Below are positions 15,151 to 24,770 of a stretch of DNA of 59,750 bases, in pieces. The notes under the pieces were generated by a model. It did no database searches. It had not been told where the DNA came from and saw only the letters and a program-made list of their open reading frames with translations. Position numbers and translations under genes: made by a program. Within the stretch, counting starts at the first letter, position 1, and every line of letters starts with the position of its first letter. Source of the DNA: Caulobacteraceae bacterium (GTDB taxonomy: Bacteria > Pseudomonadota > Alphaproteobacteria > Caulobacterales > Caulobacteraceae); assembly GCA_019746095.1 (NCBI GenBank), contig JAIESL010000069.1, forward strand, positions 1-59,750, written 5' to 3'.

Positions 15151-17238
15151 CTACCCCGCAATCATCCCGAAGTCCGCCACCCGGCCCATCACGCTGCGAA
15201 CCTGACCCAGCAGTTTCAGCCGGTTGTCCCGCTCGGCGGCGACGTCCGAATTGACCATCACCTTGTCGAAGAAGGCGTCCACCGGCGCCCGCAGCCGCGA
15301 CAGCGCGGTCATGGCGGCGGCGAAATCCTCGGTCTCCAGGGCGGCGTCGACGGCGGTTGCGGCAGCGGCGGCGGCGAGGGCCAGGGCGGTCTCCTGCTCC
15401 GGCTGTCCCGGCAGGCCGGTCCGGACCTCGCCGGTCGGCACGGCACCTTTCTTCTCCTCGGCCTTGAGGATGTTGGACGCCCGCTTGTACCCGGCCAGCA
15501 GATTGGCCCCGTCGTCCGTGGCGAGGAAGCCGTCCAGCGCCTCCACCCGCCGCACGATGCGGACGAGGTCGTCATCACCCAGCGCGAAGACGGCGTCGAC
15601 GAGGTCATGGCGCTTGCCCTGATCGCGCAGAAGGACCTTCAGGCGGTCGGCGAAGAAGGCGAGGAGCTGCTCCGAGATGGATAGCCAGTCCGCATCCAGA
15701 AGGTCTGACGTAATCTTGCCGTCACGCCAATCCTGCTGGAGGCGGTCCAGAGGGGGTCGGACAATCTGCTGCAGTGGCAGTCTTGCTCCGCTCTCCAGCA
15801 CCAGCCGGATCACCCCCAACGCCGCCCGCCGCAGAGCAAACGGGTCCTTGGACCCTGTCGGCTTCTCGTTGATGGCAAAGAAGCCCATCAGCGTGTCCAG
15901 CTTGTCCGCCAGCGCCACCGCCACCGTCAGCGGCGCGGTCGGCACGGAGTCCGCCGGCCCTTGCGGCTTGTAGTGATCGCGCACGGCGTCGGCGACGGCG
16001 TTCGGATGGCCGGCGGCGCGGGCGTAATAGCCGCCCATGACGCCCTGCAGTTCGGGGAACTCCCCGACCATGGCGGCCGACAGATCAGCCTTGGCCAGCT
16101 TCGCCGCGGCCTCGGCCTGATCCGGATCGGCCCCGACCAGCGGCGCGATCTCCCGCGCCAGCGCCGCGATCCGCTCGACCCGCTCGGCCAGGGTCCCCAG
16201 CTTGGCGTGGAAGGTCACGCCTTCCAGCTTCTTCGACCAGACGTCGAAGCCCGTCTTCAGGTCCTCGTCCCAGAAGAAGCGGGCGTCATCCAGACGCGCC
16301 GACAGCACGCGGCTGTTGCCGGCGGCCAGCGCCTTGCCGCCGTCGGTCGCCTCGACATTGGCCACCACCACGAAATGCGGTGCCAGGCCGTGTTTCGCCG
16401 GATCGCGCACCGCGAAATATTTCTGGTGCACCTTCATCGACAGGCGCACCACCTCGGGCGGCAGGCTGAGGAAGGCCGGGTCCATGTCACCGAGGATCGG
16501 CGTCGGCCATTCGGCCAGCCCCGCCACTTCCTCCAGCAGGCCGTCGTCATCGACCAGCGCAAGGCCCCGGTCGGCGCAGACCTTCTGCGCCGCCTCGAGG
16601 ATCTTCAGCCGCCGGTCAGCCGCATCCAGCAGGACGAAGTCGCTCTCCAGCTTCGCCCGGTAATCGGCGAAATCCTTGACCGAAAACGCCCGGCCGCAGC
16701 CGAGGAAGCGATGCCCCTCGGTCAGGTCGCCCGAGGCGATACCCTCGATCTCGAACGGCACGACATGGCCGTCGAAGAGGGCCACGATCCGCTTCAGCGG
16801 CCGCACCCAGCGCAGCGTCCCCGAACCCCAGCGCATCGACTTGGGCCAGGGGAAGCCGCGCACGATCTGGTCGACCATCTCCGGGATCAGGGACGCCGTC
16901 GGCTGGCCCTGGCTGCTGAGCACGGCGAAGAAGACGCCGTCGCGCTCGACCAGCTGGTCCTTCGTCAGGCCGGTCTTGCGCAGGAAGCCCTCCAGCGCCT
17001 GTTCCGGCGCATTGGCCCGCGGCCCCTTGACCTCTTCCTCGCGATCCGGCGTCGCCGCCGGCAGGCCCTCGACCACCAGTGTCAGCCGCCGCGGCCCGGC
17101 CCAGGTCGTCAGGGCGTCATACGTCAGCCCCGCGGCCTTCAGCCGCTCTGAGGCCATGCGCTCAAGATCACGTGCGGCCCCGCCCTGCATGCGGGCCGGG
17201 ATCTCTTCGGAGAACAGTTCGATCAGCAACTGGGCCAT
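15151..17238 (-). CDS. glyS: Glycine--tRNA ligase, beta subunit
   Basis: A 695-residue beta subunit of the alpha2beta2 glycyl-tRNA synthetase; it carries tRNA recognition while GlyQ forms the catalytic site. Recognisable parts: LLIELFSEEIPARMQGGAAR at the N-terminus, KSMRWGSGTLRWVRPLKRIV, EGHRFLG, LSLPPEVVRLSMKVHQKYFA, SRVLSARLDDARFFWDEDLK, FHAKLGTLAERVERI, YYARAAGHPNAVADAVRDHY, DPFALRRAALGVIRL and the C-terminal anticodon-binding region. The start is the ATG at 17238, sharing one base with the glyQ stop (TAATG); an upstream Met lies within glyQ. Stoichiometric expression with glyQ is implied. Confidence 0.95.
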   Translation of the reverse strand: MAQLLIELFSEEIPARMQGGAARDLERMASERLKAAGLTYDALTTWAGPRRLTLVVEGLPAATPDREEEVKGPRANAPEQALEGFLRKTGLTKDQLVERDGVFFAVLSSQGQPTASLIPEMVDQIVRGFPWPKSMRWGSGTLRWVRPLKRIVALFDGHVVPFEIEGIASGDLTEGHRFLGCGRAFSVKDFADYRAKLESDFVLLDAADRRLKILEAAQKVCADRGLALVDDDGLLEEVAGLAEWPTPILGDMDPAFLSLPPEVVRLSMKVHQKYFAVRDPAKHGLAPHFVVVANVEATDGGKALAAGNSRVLSARLDDARFFWDEDLKTGFDVWSKKLEGVTFHAKLGTLAERVERIAALAREIAPLVGADPDQAEAAAKLAKADLSAAMVGEFPELQGVMGGYYARAAGHPNAVADAVRDHYKPQGPADSVPTAPLTVAVALADKLDTLMGFFAINEKPTGSKDPFALRRAALGVIRLVLESGARLPLQQIVRPPLDRLQQDWRDGKITSDLLDADWLSISEQLLAFFADRLKVLLRDQGKRHDLVDAVFALGDDDLVRIVRRVEALDGFLATDDGANLLAGYKRASNILKAEEKKGAVPTGEVRTGLPGQPEQETALALAAAAAATAVDAALETEDFAAAMTALSRLRAPVDAFFDKVMVNSDVAAERDNRLKLLGQVRSVMGRVADFGMIAG

Positions 17239-18134
17239 TACGCGCGCCCCCTTTCCTGCTCGACCCATTCGGTGGCGCAGGCCTTACAGAGATCGCGGAT
17301 CCGCCCGATGTAGCTCTGGCGTTCCGCCACCGCGATCGCCCCCCGGGCGTCCATCAGGTTGAACAGGTGACTGGCCTTCAGCACCTGGTCATAGGCCGGC
17401 AGCACCAGCGCCTGATCCTGCGGCCCCTTCATCGCCAGCAACCGCCCGACCTCGCCGACCATGTCCTCGAACCGGCGTTTCAGCCCGTCGACGTCATAGC
17501 CGTGGAAATTGGCCTCCGACTGCTGGCGCTCGTTCTCGAGGAAGACCTCGCCATAGGTCAGGCCCTCTTTCGTGAACTTCAGGTCGTAGACGTTGTCGAC
17601 ACCCTGGACGTACATGGCCAGCCGCTCCAGCCCGTAGGTCAGCTCGCCCGAGACCACATCGACCTCGATGCCGCCGACGCCCTGGAAATAGGTGAACTGG
17701 GTCACCTCCATCCCGTCGCACCAGACCTCCCAGCCCAGCCCCCAGGCCCCGACAGTAGGGTTCTCCCAGTCGTCCTCGACGAAGCGGATGTCGTGCAGTT
17801 TCGGATCGATCCCGATCGCTTCCAGCGACCCCAGATACAGGGCCTGCAGGTCGTCCGGGTTCGGCTTCAGGATCACCTGATACTGGTAATAGTGCTGTAA
17901 TCTATTGGGATTTTCGCCATAGCGCCCGTCGCCGGGCCGCCGCGACGGCTGCACATAGGCCGCCTTCCACGGACGCGGACCCAGCGCCCGCAGCACGGTC
18001 GCCGGATGCAGGGTCCCCGCCCCGACCTCGATGTCATAGGGCTGCAGGATCGCGCAGCCCTGATCGCCCCAGTATTTGTGGAGCGTCAGGATGAGGTCCT
18101 GGAAGGCGAGCGGTTCGGTGGTCACGTCAGGCAT
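17238..18134 (-). CDS. glyQ: Glycine--tRNA ligase, alpha subunit
   Basis: A 298-residue catalytic subunit of class II bacterial-type glycyl-tRNA synthetase. Motifs are near invariant: [92 protein letters not shown] and [20 protein letters not shown] start at [14 protein letters not shown] (18134); an in-frame Met 54 nt upstream would add a basic stretch not seen in the family. It leads the glyQS unit and is divergent from the polysaccharide deacetylase gene (95 nt). Confidence 0.95.
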   Translation of the reverse strand: MPDVTTEPLAFQDLILTLHKYWGDQGCAILQPYDIEVGAGTLHPATVLRALGPRPWKAAYVQPSRRPGDGRYGENPNRLQHYYQYQVILKPNPDDLQALYLGSLEAIGIDPKLHDIRFVEDDWENPTVGAWGLGWEVWCDGMEVTQFTYFQGVGGIEVDVVSGELTYGLERLAMYVQGVDNVYDLKFTKEGLTYGEVFLENERQQSEANFHGYDVDGLKRRFEDMVGEVGRLLAMKGPQDQALVLPAYDQVLKASHLFNLMDARGAIAVAERQSYIGRIRDLCKACATEWVEQERGRA

Positions 18135-18229
18135 TTTCGTCCGGGGAAGAAGGCCGCGGACCCTAGACGGGCGGCCCTTTGGCGGCAAGGCGAGGCCCCG
18201 CCAAACCCTTCCTTAAGCGCCCCCGGGCT

Positions 18230-18979
18230 ATGACCAACGACATGAAGCAGATCGACCAGTTGCGCCGGCGGGCCGCGCGCTATCTCGACATCGACCCGGT
18301 GGCCATCGCGCCGGCGCGCGGGGTCTTCTCGCTGAGCTTCGACGACTTCCCCGCCACGGCCTGGACCGAGGCCGGGCCGATCCTCGCCGACCACGGCGTG
18401 AAAGCCACCTATTATGTCTGCGGCGGCCTGGCGGACGGGGTGAACATGGACCGCGACCAGTTCCGGGTTCCGCACCTGCAGGCGCTGCACGCCGCCGGCC
18501 ATGAGGTCGGCTGCCACACCTTCGGCCACACCAGCGCCCTGCGCATGGACGCCGAAGCCCTGCGGCTCAGCCTCGACGCCAATGCCGCCTGGGTGGCGGA
18601 ACGGCTGGACGGCCACCGCATGACCACCTTCGCCTGGCCGTTCGGCGATGCCACGGTCAGGGCCAAGCGGGTCGTGCGCGAGCGGTTCGCCATGGCCCGC
18701 GGCGTCCGCGACGGCGTCAACGCAGGCCGCGAGGACCGGGCCCTGATCAGGTCGATCGGCCTCGAAAGCCGCCGCCTGCCCGGCTACGACCTCGAAGCCC
18801 TGATGGCGGAGACGGCGGCGTCGAAGGGTTGGTTGACCGCCTATGGCCACGATGTGAGCGACCGGCCCACGGACTACGGCTGCACGCCCGCCGATCTGGA
18901 TGGGGTGTTGCGGGCCGCGAAGGCGGCCGGACTGGAGATCGCGCCGGTGGGCGTCGCCTGGGCCAGTATCACCCAATAA
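18230..18979 (+). CDS. Polysaccharide deacetylase-family protein
   Basis: A 249-residue carbohydrate-esterase-4-like (NodB homology) protein. The metal/catalytic motifs are VFSLSFDDFPATAW (Asp pair), AAGHEVGCHTFGHTSALRMD (HxxxH ligands) and TFAWPFGDATVRAKRVV. No signal peptide is visible: the start MTNDMKQIDQLRRRAARYLD is polar, suggesting a cytoplasmic enzyme acting on a sugar nucleotide or lipid-linked precursor rather than on cell wall. In-frame extension upstream is Arg/Pro-rich and overlaps the promoter region. A copy of the palindromic repeat begins 6 nt after its stop. Confidence 0.85.
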   Translation: MTNDMKQIDQLRRRAARYLDIDPVAIAPARGVFSLSFDDFPATAWTEAGPILADHGVKATYYVCGGLADGVNMDRDQFRVPHLQALHAAGHEVGCHTFGHTSALRMDAEALRLSLDANAAWVAERLDGHRMTTFAWPFGDATVRAKRVVRERFAMARGVRDGVNAGREDRALIRSIGLESRRLPGYDLEALMAETAASKGWLTAYGHDVSDRPTDYGCTPADLDGVLRAAKAAGLEIAPVGVAWASITQ

Positions 18980-18984
18980 GCTAT

Positions 18985-19165
18985 CGTCATTCCGGGCGAA
19001 GCGCAGCGGAGACCCGGAACCCGGCGGCGCGCGCGAGCGCGAACCTGTCGGGAGCGCCCACGCTGACGGCGTGAGATTTTTGACACCGCTGTGTTTCGCC
19101 GCCTTCGCGGCGCCGCTGGGTTCCGGGTCTGCGGCTCGCGTCGCTCGCCTTCGCCCGGAATGACG
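18985..19165. repeat. Long palindromic dispersed repeat, copy 2
   Basis: A ~181-bp element with the same inverted ends as copy 1 (CGTCATTCCGGGCGA ... TCGCCCGGAATGACG). It also shares the inner GACCCGGAACCC...GGGTTCCGGGTC stem and the core CGCGAACCTGTCGGGAGCG. Between core and right arm it differs: here it has CCCACGCTGACGGCGTGAGA and a TTTTT run. It sits between the convergent stops of the deacetylase gene and the 307-aa gene. Confidence 0.85.
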
Positions 19166-19179
19166 AAAGCAAAAGAGAG

Positions 19180-20103
19180 TTAGGCCGCTTCGCGCATCAT
19201 CGCCGCCTTGCGCCCGTCCGCCCATTTGATCAGGGCGGCGCGCGGGAAGGCCACGATCCAGGAACGGGCCGTGTATTCGCCCTTCTCGATCAGGGCGGCG
19301 CGGGTCGGCGACGAGGTGGCGGCGCGCTGGGTATGAATCTCGCCCGGCCCCTGATGCACCATGAAGGCGCCGTGCTTCAGCAGGTTGAGCCGCAGATAGG
19401 CCAGACGCGGGCTGATCTGCTCCAGCGGCGGATCATAGAACCAGCTGGAGCCCAGCATGCCGGCCATCTCGGGGCGGCGCTTGCAGATTTCGGCGGCGGT
19501 GGCCCAGGCGCGGTCCCAGCCGGCCTCATTGAAGTCGGACAGTTCGCGGCTCTCGGTATGGACCTCCAGCCAGGGCTTCCAGGCCTGGGCGGCGGCATAG
19601 GCCGGGATCACCGACCAGCCCCAACCCTCGCGGGCGTGGCGCAGCACCTGCCCCGGCCCCATCGGCGAGCTCAGGTCGATCATCTGGGTGCGGGCACCCG
19701 GCACGCTGAGGACCAGCGAGATGCGCACATCCTTGGCCCAGAAGTCGCGGTCATAAGAATCGGCGGCGGCGGTCAGGAAGTCGGCCAGCCGCTGGATCCA
19801 CTCCGGATACAGCGCATGCACGGCGTCGGGCATGTCGGCCGCCGGAACCCGCGCCGGCATCTCCAGCGCCCAAAGGGCGACAAGGGCGCGGCGGTGATCA
19901 TCGGTCAGGGCGGCACCGAAGGCCTCGGCCAAGGCCTCTTCCGCCCGGTGTCCCGGCTGGTCGAAGTCCCAGTGCGGGGCGGAGGCGGCGGCCGCGGCGG
20001 CGGCGGCGTCCTTGAGGGCGTGAAGCCGGGCGCGATCCTCGACCGGGACCTTGGTCAGCACGGCTTCAAACGCGGCGATCTGGGCGGGCGAGAGCGTTTC
20101 CAT
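19180..20103 (-). CDS. Conserved-looking protein of unknown function (307 aa)
   Basis: I do not recognise this family. Starting METLSPAQIAAFEAVLTKVP at 20103, it has an Ala-rich helical stretch (~30-42) and HRAEEALAEAFGAALTDDHR. The main body contains LYPEWIQRLADFLTAAADSY, DRDFWAKDVRISLVLSVPGA, MIDLSSPMGPGQVLRHAREG and GSSWFYDPPLEQISPRLAYL. The end is HQGPGEIHTQRAATSSPTRA, then RSWIVAFPRAALIKWAD. The mix of Trp, His and acidic residues looks enzymatic rather than structural. No signal peptide or membrane segment. It is 53 nt downstream of ispE on the same strand, so likely cotranscribed with it and the TPR gene. Longer N-termini are possible but unsupported. Confidence 0.72.
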   Translation of the reverse strand: METLSPAQIAAFEAVLTKVPVEDRARLHALKDAAAAAAAASAPHWDFDQPGHRAEEALAEAFGAALTDDHRRALVALWALEMPARVPAADMPDAVHALYPEWIQRLADFLTAAADSYDRDFWAKDVRISLVLSVPGARTQMIDLSSPMGPGQVLRHAREGWGWSVIPAYAAAQAWKPWLEVHTESRELSDFNEAGWDRAWATAAEICKRRPEMAGMLGSSWFYDPPLEQISPRLAYLRLNLLKHGAFMVHQGPGEIHTQRAATSSPTRAALIEKGEYTARSWIVAFPRAALIKWADGRKAAMMREAA

Positions 20104-20156
20104 AACGACACTCTGCCAGAGACGGGTTTGCCGACGGTTAAGGCCGCGACCGGCGG

Positions 20157-21023
20157 CTATCGCAGGGTGGTCGCGCGGATCCACCAGCCGGGCTGAACCG
20201 CCGCCAGGGCATCGCCGGCAGCCCGGGCGGCAGCGATCGTGTCGAACAGGGCGAAGACGGTGGCCCCCGAGCCCGACATCCGCGTCAGGCGCGCCCCGTG
20301 CAGGTCGGCGGTGACCGAAAGGGCCTGGCCGATGGCCGGCGCGAGGGCGACGGCCGGCGACTGCAGATCATTCCGCTGGTCAACCAGCCAGTCGATCACG
20401 GCGGAGACCCGCCAGTCCGCCGGCGGCGCGGGACGATCGGCGCAGCCGGACGGTGCGGCATCAAAGGCGCGATAGACCGCGCCGGTCGAGGACGGAACGC
20501 CGGGATTGACCAGCAAGGCAGGGAGCGGCGGCAGGCCGCTCTCGAAGGTCAGGACGTCACCCCGCCCCTCGGCCCAGGCCGCGCGGGCGTGCAGGCACAT
20601 GGGGCCGTCGGCGCCGATGCCGGCGGCGACCGCCGCCAGCGCGGCATCGTCCAGCGCCAGGCCCAGCGCATCGCGCGCCAGCTTCAGCGCGGCCCCGGCA
20701 TCCGACGAGCCACCCCCCAGGCCGGCGGCGACCGGCAACTGTTTGTCGAGCGTGAGGGCCAGCCCCGGTTCCCCGATCCCGGCCGCCGCGCCCAGAGCCC
20801 GCACGGCCCGCAGCACCAGATTGTCGTCCTCGTCACACAGCCCCCCCGAGAAGGGCCCGGACATCGCCAGCGACAACCGCGCCGCCGGCTCCGCCGTCAA
20901 CCGGTCACCGACATCGGCGAAGGCCACCAGACTGGCCAAGGGGTGATAGCCGTCGGCCTCCAGCGGCCCGACGTGCAGGAACAGATTGACCTTGGCGGGC
21001 GCAAGCCGGGCAGCGGCAGCCAT
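20157..21023 (-). CDS. ispE: 4-diphosphocytidyl-2-C-methyl-D-erythritol kinase
   Basis: A 288-residue GHMP kinase of the MEP isoprenoid pathway, phosphorylating CDP-ME with ATP. Motifs: APAKVNLFLHVGPLEADGYH at the start, the GHMP ATP loop LPVAAGLGGGSSDAGAALKL near 94-113, and the C-terminal LTRMSGSGATVFALF. Also the family stretch LLVNPGVPSSTGAVYRAFD. It starts 4 nt after the TPR gene ends. Coupling of ispE to a TPR gene recurs in alphaproteobacteria; no functional link is evident. Confidence 0.94.
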   Translation of the reverse strand: MAAAARLAPAKVNLFLHVGPLEADGYHPLASLVAFADVGDRLTAEPAARLSLAMSGPFSGGLCDEDDNLVLRAVRALGAAAGIGEPGLALTLDKQLPVAAGLGGGSSDAGAALKLARDALGLALDDAALAAVAAGIGADGPMCLHARAAWAEGRGDVLTFESGLPPLPALLVNPGVPSSTGAVYRAFDAAPSGCADRPAPPADWRVSAVIDWLVDQRNDLQSPAVALAPAIGQALSVTADLHGARLTRMSGSGATVFALFDTIAAARAAGDALAAVQPGWWIRATTLR

Positions 21024-21026
21024 GGC

Positions 21027-22853
21027 TCAGAACTGGCCGGCGGCCACCGGCGGAGCGATCGACAGGCCGTCGACCAGCTTCTGCTCCACCTCGGCGCGGC
21101 GTTCGGCGTCCGGCTCCAGGGTCAGGACCCGGTTCCACTGCCACTGGGCCTCGCGGCGGCGACCGACCTGCCAGTAGGCGTCGCCGAGGTGATCATTGAT
21201 CTCGGCATTGGCGGGCTCCTTGCTGACGGCGCCCTCCAGGGTCTCGACGGCGAGATCATACTGGCCCTGCCGGAACTGGGCCCAGCCGAGCGAGTCCTGG
21301 ATGTTGCCGTTCTCCGGTTCGGCGGCGTGGGCCCGGGCCAGCATCTCGGCCCCCTGCTCCACGCGCCGTCCGGTATCGACCCACATATAGCCGAGATGGT
21401 TCAGTATGCCGGGCTCGTCCGGCGCCGCCGCCAGCGCGGCCCAGAGTTCGGCCTCGGCCTCCTCGATCCGCCCGAGGGCTTCCAGGGTCACGCCCCGCTG
21501 GAAGCGGAGGCCCGCCGGTTGGCCGGCGACATTGACCGAGGCCCGGTTCAGCACCGCCAGCGCCTCCTCATGCCGTCCGAGCGCGCCCAGCTGCTGGGCC
21601 AGTTTGAAAATCACCTCAGCCTGGGCCGGGGCGGCAGTGTCGGCGAGACGAAAGGCCTCCAGGGCCTCCGCGCTCTGCTCGTCCCGCTGATAGCTCAGGC
21701 CCAGCCCGAACTGGGCCCCGGCGAAGAGGATCGGATTGCTCCGGGACACGCGCCCGAAAGCCTCGCGGGCCGGTACCTCCTGGCCGAGTGCGACCAGCCC
21801 GAGGCCCAGTCGCAGGGCGACCTCATCGTCCTGACCGAGGCTGTCCGCCAGTCGCAGGAAGATGGTCGAAACATCGCGCTCGCGTCGCTCGGCAGACTGG
21901 ATCGCGGCGAGCTTGATGGCGAAGGCGGCGTTATCGCGGATCGTCGGCAGTGGCGGCGGGGCGCTGCGCTCCAGCACACGGGTCCGACCGGTCACGGCAT
22001 CCGGATCCGGTGCCTGACTCGCCAGGGAGGCTTCATAGACGGCCAGGGCCTCATCACGCCGCCCGCGGCGCTCAAGGAACCGGCCGTAGTCGGCGGCAAA
22101 CAGTTGCGCCCCCAGGGGCGAGGCCGTGAGTACCCTGTATTCGGCCTCAGCCTCGGCAAAGCGGCGACGGCTTTCCAGCAGCCGCACCCGTTGATGGCGC
22201 AACACCAGGGTATCGATACCCGACGGAGCGGCGACCACAGGAGCCAGGGCCAGACCCCAGTCGCCGGCCTCGGCGGCGAGGGACGGCAGGAGATACCGGC
22301 CGATGGTCTCGAACGGCTCGGCGAAAGGCCGGGCCCTGAGCATGGCCAGGCTGGCCGACGGATCGCCGTCATTGAGGGATTCAACGATCACGACCAGCCG
22401 CCCGGCCTCGGCCAGCAGGGGGATGTTCTGAACCGACGGTGCCAGTTCTGCCAATGTGGTCAGATCGCCGGCAAACAGGCCGGACCGGAACGCCTCCTCG
22501 CCCACGACCGGCTGTTCAGGCGTCAGGGCCAGGCTCTGCGCCAGCAGGTCGGCCCCCTTGACACTGTCACCCCGCAAGGCGGCCAGTCGCCCGGACAGAT
22601 ACAGGCCATAGGCGGACTGACCCATCTCATTGGTGGGAACCGGCGACCACTCGGCCGGAATCGGGACGACCGGTGCGGGTGACGGTGGCGCGACGACCTC
22701 GCTCTCGATGACAATCGCGGGATCAGACGGCGCGGGCTGGGAATTGCCGGTCTGCGGCGGTGCCACGGGCGACCCGTCCTGCGCGGAGGCAGGCGCAGCC
22801 AGCGCCGTCAGGGCGCAGGCGGTCAGGAGCAGGGTCAGGCGGGAAAGGCGCAT
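21027..22853 (-). CDS. Exported tetratricopeptide-repeat protein
   Basis: A 608-residue periplasmic TPR protein. Signal peptide MRLSRLTLLLTACALTALAA ending near PASA before QDG. A Pro-rich linker reaches ~60, then TPR units run to the end: YGLYLSGRLAALRGDSVKGA, LLESRRRFAEAEAEYRVL, YGRFLERRGRRDEALAVYEA, LGLSYQRDEQSAEALEAFRL, LAQQLGALGRHEEALAVL, GVTLEALGRIEEAEAELW and DSLGWAQFRQGQYDLAVETL, then DHLGDAYWQVGRRREA. The last part matches the usual TPR protein that precedes ispE in alphaproteobacteria. Such proteins scaffold envelope complexes; partners are unknown. Start MRLSRL at 22853 gives a clean signal sequence; a Met 36 nt upstream does not. Confidence 0.88.
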   Translation of the reverse strand: MRLSRLTLLLTACALTALAAPASAQDGSPVAPPQTGNSQPAPSDPAIVIESEVVAPPSPAPVVPIPAEWSPVPTNEMGQSAYGLYLSGRLAALRGDSVKGADLLAQSLALTPEQPVVGEEAFRSGLFAGDLTTLAELAPSVQNIPLLAEAGRLVVIVESLNDGDPSASLAMLRARPFAEPFETIGRYLLPSLAAEAGDWGLALAPVVAAPSGIDTLVLRHQRVRLLESRRRFAEAEAEYRVLTASPLGAQLFAADYGRFLERRGRRDEALAVYEASLASQAPDPDAVTGRTRVLERSAPPPLPTIRDNAAFAIKLAAIQSAERRERDVSTIFLRLADSLGQDDEVALRLGLGLVALGQEVPAREAFGRVSRSNPILFAGAQFGLGLSYQRDEQSAEALEAFRLADTAAPAQAEVIFKLAQQLGALGRHEEALAVLNRASVNVAGQPAGLRFQRGVTLEALGRIEEAEAELWAALAAAPDEPGILNHLGYMWVDTGRRVEQGAEMLARAHAAEPENGNIQDSLGWAQFRQGQYDLAVETLEGAVSKEPANAEINDHLGDAYWQVGRRREAQWQWNRVLTLEPDAERRAEVEQKLVDGLSIAPPVAAGQF

Positions 22854-22920
22854 GACCGCGAACCTTCCCGCTTTATGAGGCGGCGACAAGGCCTCTCGCC
22901 CGCCCCAAGAAGTTTTGGCG

Positions 22921-24675
22921 TCACATATTCGGATAGTTCGGCCCGCCGCCGCCCTCGGGCGTGGTCCAGACGATGTTCTGAGACGGATCCTTGATGTCGC
23001 AGGTTTTGCAGTGGACGCAGTTCTGGGCGTTGATCTGGAAGCGCGGATTGGACGTGCCGTCCTCGTCGTAGAGGACCTCGTAAACGCCCGCCGGACAGTA
23101 GAGCCGCGCCGGCTCGCCGTACTCCGGCAGATTGACGCCGATCGGGATCGACGGATCGAGCAGCCTCAGATGCGCAGGCTGCTCCTCGGCGTGGTTGGTG
23201 TTGGAGATGAAGACCGAGGACAGTTTGTCGAACGACAGCTTCCCGTCCGGTTTCGGATAGGCGATCGGCTTGTGCTTCGCGGCCTTTTCGGTCGAGGCGG
23301 CGTCGGTCTTTCCATGCTTCAGCGTCCACGGCAGGTTCACGTGGAAGATCGACGAGAACCACATGTCGATGAGGCCCGCGGCCCCGCCCAGCGTGGTTCC
23401 CAGCTTCGACAGATAGGGCTTGGCGTTCCGGACCTGTTTCAGCTCCTTGTAGACCCAGCTCTTCTCATAGGCGGTCTGGTATTCGACCAGCTGGTCGCCC
23501 GCGCGCCCGGCCTGGACCGCCTCATAGGCGGCGTCGGCGGCCAGCATGCCGGTCTTCATGGCGTTGTGGCTGCCCTTGATGCGCGGCACGTTCACGAAGC
23601 CGGCCGAACAGCCGATCAGGACGCCCCCCGGGAAGCTGAGCTTGGGCACCGACTGGAAACCGCCCTCGGTGATGGCCCGCGCACCATAGGAGATGCGGGT
23701 TCCGCCCTCGAGATGTTCGGCGATGGCGGGGTGATGCTTGAACCGCTGGAACTCGTCGAACGGCGACAGATGCGGGTTCTTGTAGTTCAGGTGCACGACA
23801 TAGCCGATGGCCACGTAGCGATCGCCGAAATGGTACATGAAGCTGCCGCCGCCGGTGAATTCGTCCAGCGGCCAGCCGGTCGTGTGCTGGGCCAGGCCGG
23901 GGCGGTGCTGCTCGGCCGGGACCTGCCACAACTCCTTGAGGCCAATGCCGTATTTTTGCGGCTGGGCCTCGTCGCACAGATTGTGACGGGCCATGATGGT
24001 CTTGGCCAGGGAGCCGCGCACGCCCTCGGCGATGAAGACGTATTTGCCGTGCAGTTCGATGCCCGGCTGGAAGTCGTCTGTCGGCTTGCCATGTCGGTCG
24101 ATGCCGAAGACGCCGGCAACGACACCCTTCACCCGGCCGGACGGCTCGTCCCAGACCACATGGCTGGCGGCCATGCCGGGATAGACCTCGACGCCCAGCG
24201 CCTCGGCCTGTTCGCCCAGCCAGCGGGCCACATTGCCCAGCGAGGCGATGTAGCAGCCGTCATTGTGCATGATCGGCGGCAGCAGGGGCATCGGCAGGGA
24301 GGCCTGGCCCATCGGCCCCAGGATCATGAACCGGTCCTCGGTGACCGGGGTCTCCAGCGGCGCACCGCGTTCCTTCCAGTCCGGAAACAGTTCGGTCAGC
24401 GCCTTGGGATCGATCACGGCACCGGACAGGATGTGTCCACCGAGCTCGGCCGACTTCTCCAGCACGGCGACCGAAATCTCCTTGCCGTCCTTCTCCGCCC
24501 GCTGTTTCAGGCGGATGGCGGCGGACAGGCCGGCAGGGCCGCCGCCGACGATGACGACGTCATAATCCATGACCTCGCGCTCCACGCCGGCCAGGGCCTC
24601 GGCGGGCGGCAGCTTGTCGATCACGGCTTCCTGCCAGGCGTTGGTTGCGCCGCCTTCGATGGCATTGTCGGCCAT
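22921..24675 (-). CDS. Electron transfer flavoprotein-ubiquinone oxidoreductase
   Basis: A 584-residue membrane-associated enzyme that passes electrons from reduced ETF (fed by acyl-CoA and other dehydrogenases) to ubiquinone. FAD-binding DYDVVIVGGGPAGLSAAIRL at ~38-57; AVLEKSAELGGHILSGAV; the ubiquinone-region ALGVEVYPGMAASHVVWDE; and SFPGGVLIGCSAGFVNVPRI. The C-terminal 4Fe-4S domain has FQINAQNCVHCKTCDIKDPS, plus an earlier LYCPAGVYEV Cys. Length matches the family (~550-600). No ETF subunit genes are in view. Its upstream region, shared divergently with the uracil-DNA glycosylase gene, holds a long palindrome. Confidence 0.95.
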   Translation of the reverse strand: MADNAIEGGATNAWQEAVIDKLPPAEALAGVEREVMDYDVVIVGGGPAGLSAAIRLKQRAEKDGKEISVAVLEKSAELGGHILSGAVIDPKALTELFPDWKERGAPLETPVTEDRFMILGPMGQASLPMPLLPPIMHNDGCYIASLGNVARWLGEQAEALGVEVYPGMAASHVVWDEPSGRVKGVVAGVFGIDRHGKPTDDFQPGIELHGKYVFIAEGVRGSLAKTIMARHNLCDEAQPQKYGIGLKELWQVPAEQHRPGLAQHTTGWPLDEFTGGGSFMYHFGDRYVAIGYVVHLNYKNPHLSPFDEFQRFKHHPAIAEHLEGGTRISYGARAITEGGFQSVPKLSFPGGVLIGCSAGFVNVPRIKGSHNAMKTGMLAADAAYEAVQAGRAGDQLVEYQTAYEKSWVYKELKQVRNAKPYLSKLGTTLGGAAGLIDMWFSSIFHVNLPWTLKHGKTDAASTEKAAKHKPIAYPKPDGKLSFDKLSSVFISNTNHAEEQPAHLRLLDPSIPIGVNLPEYGEPARLYCPAGVYEVLYDEDGTSNPRFQINAQNCVHCKTCDIKDPSQNIVWTTPEGGGGPNYPNM

Positions 24676-24770
24676 GACCAGAATCCTCGGTGCCGGCCAT
24701 TCCTGCTCTGGACTTGATCAATTCAAATCCTGGGAATGGCCTCGTTGAACATGCTGGAGCGAAGATCTGA

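Noticed and set aside
20298..22682. 794-codon plus-strand open frame antisense to ispE and the TPR gene
   Set aside because: Composition is GC-shadow type (Gly, Arg, Gln rich), while both minus-strand genes have clear motifs.
24713..24725. TTGATCAATTCAA upstream of ETF-QO as an FNR box
   Set aside because: Spacing between half-sites is one base short of TTGAT-N4-ATCAA.
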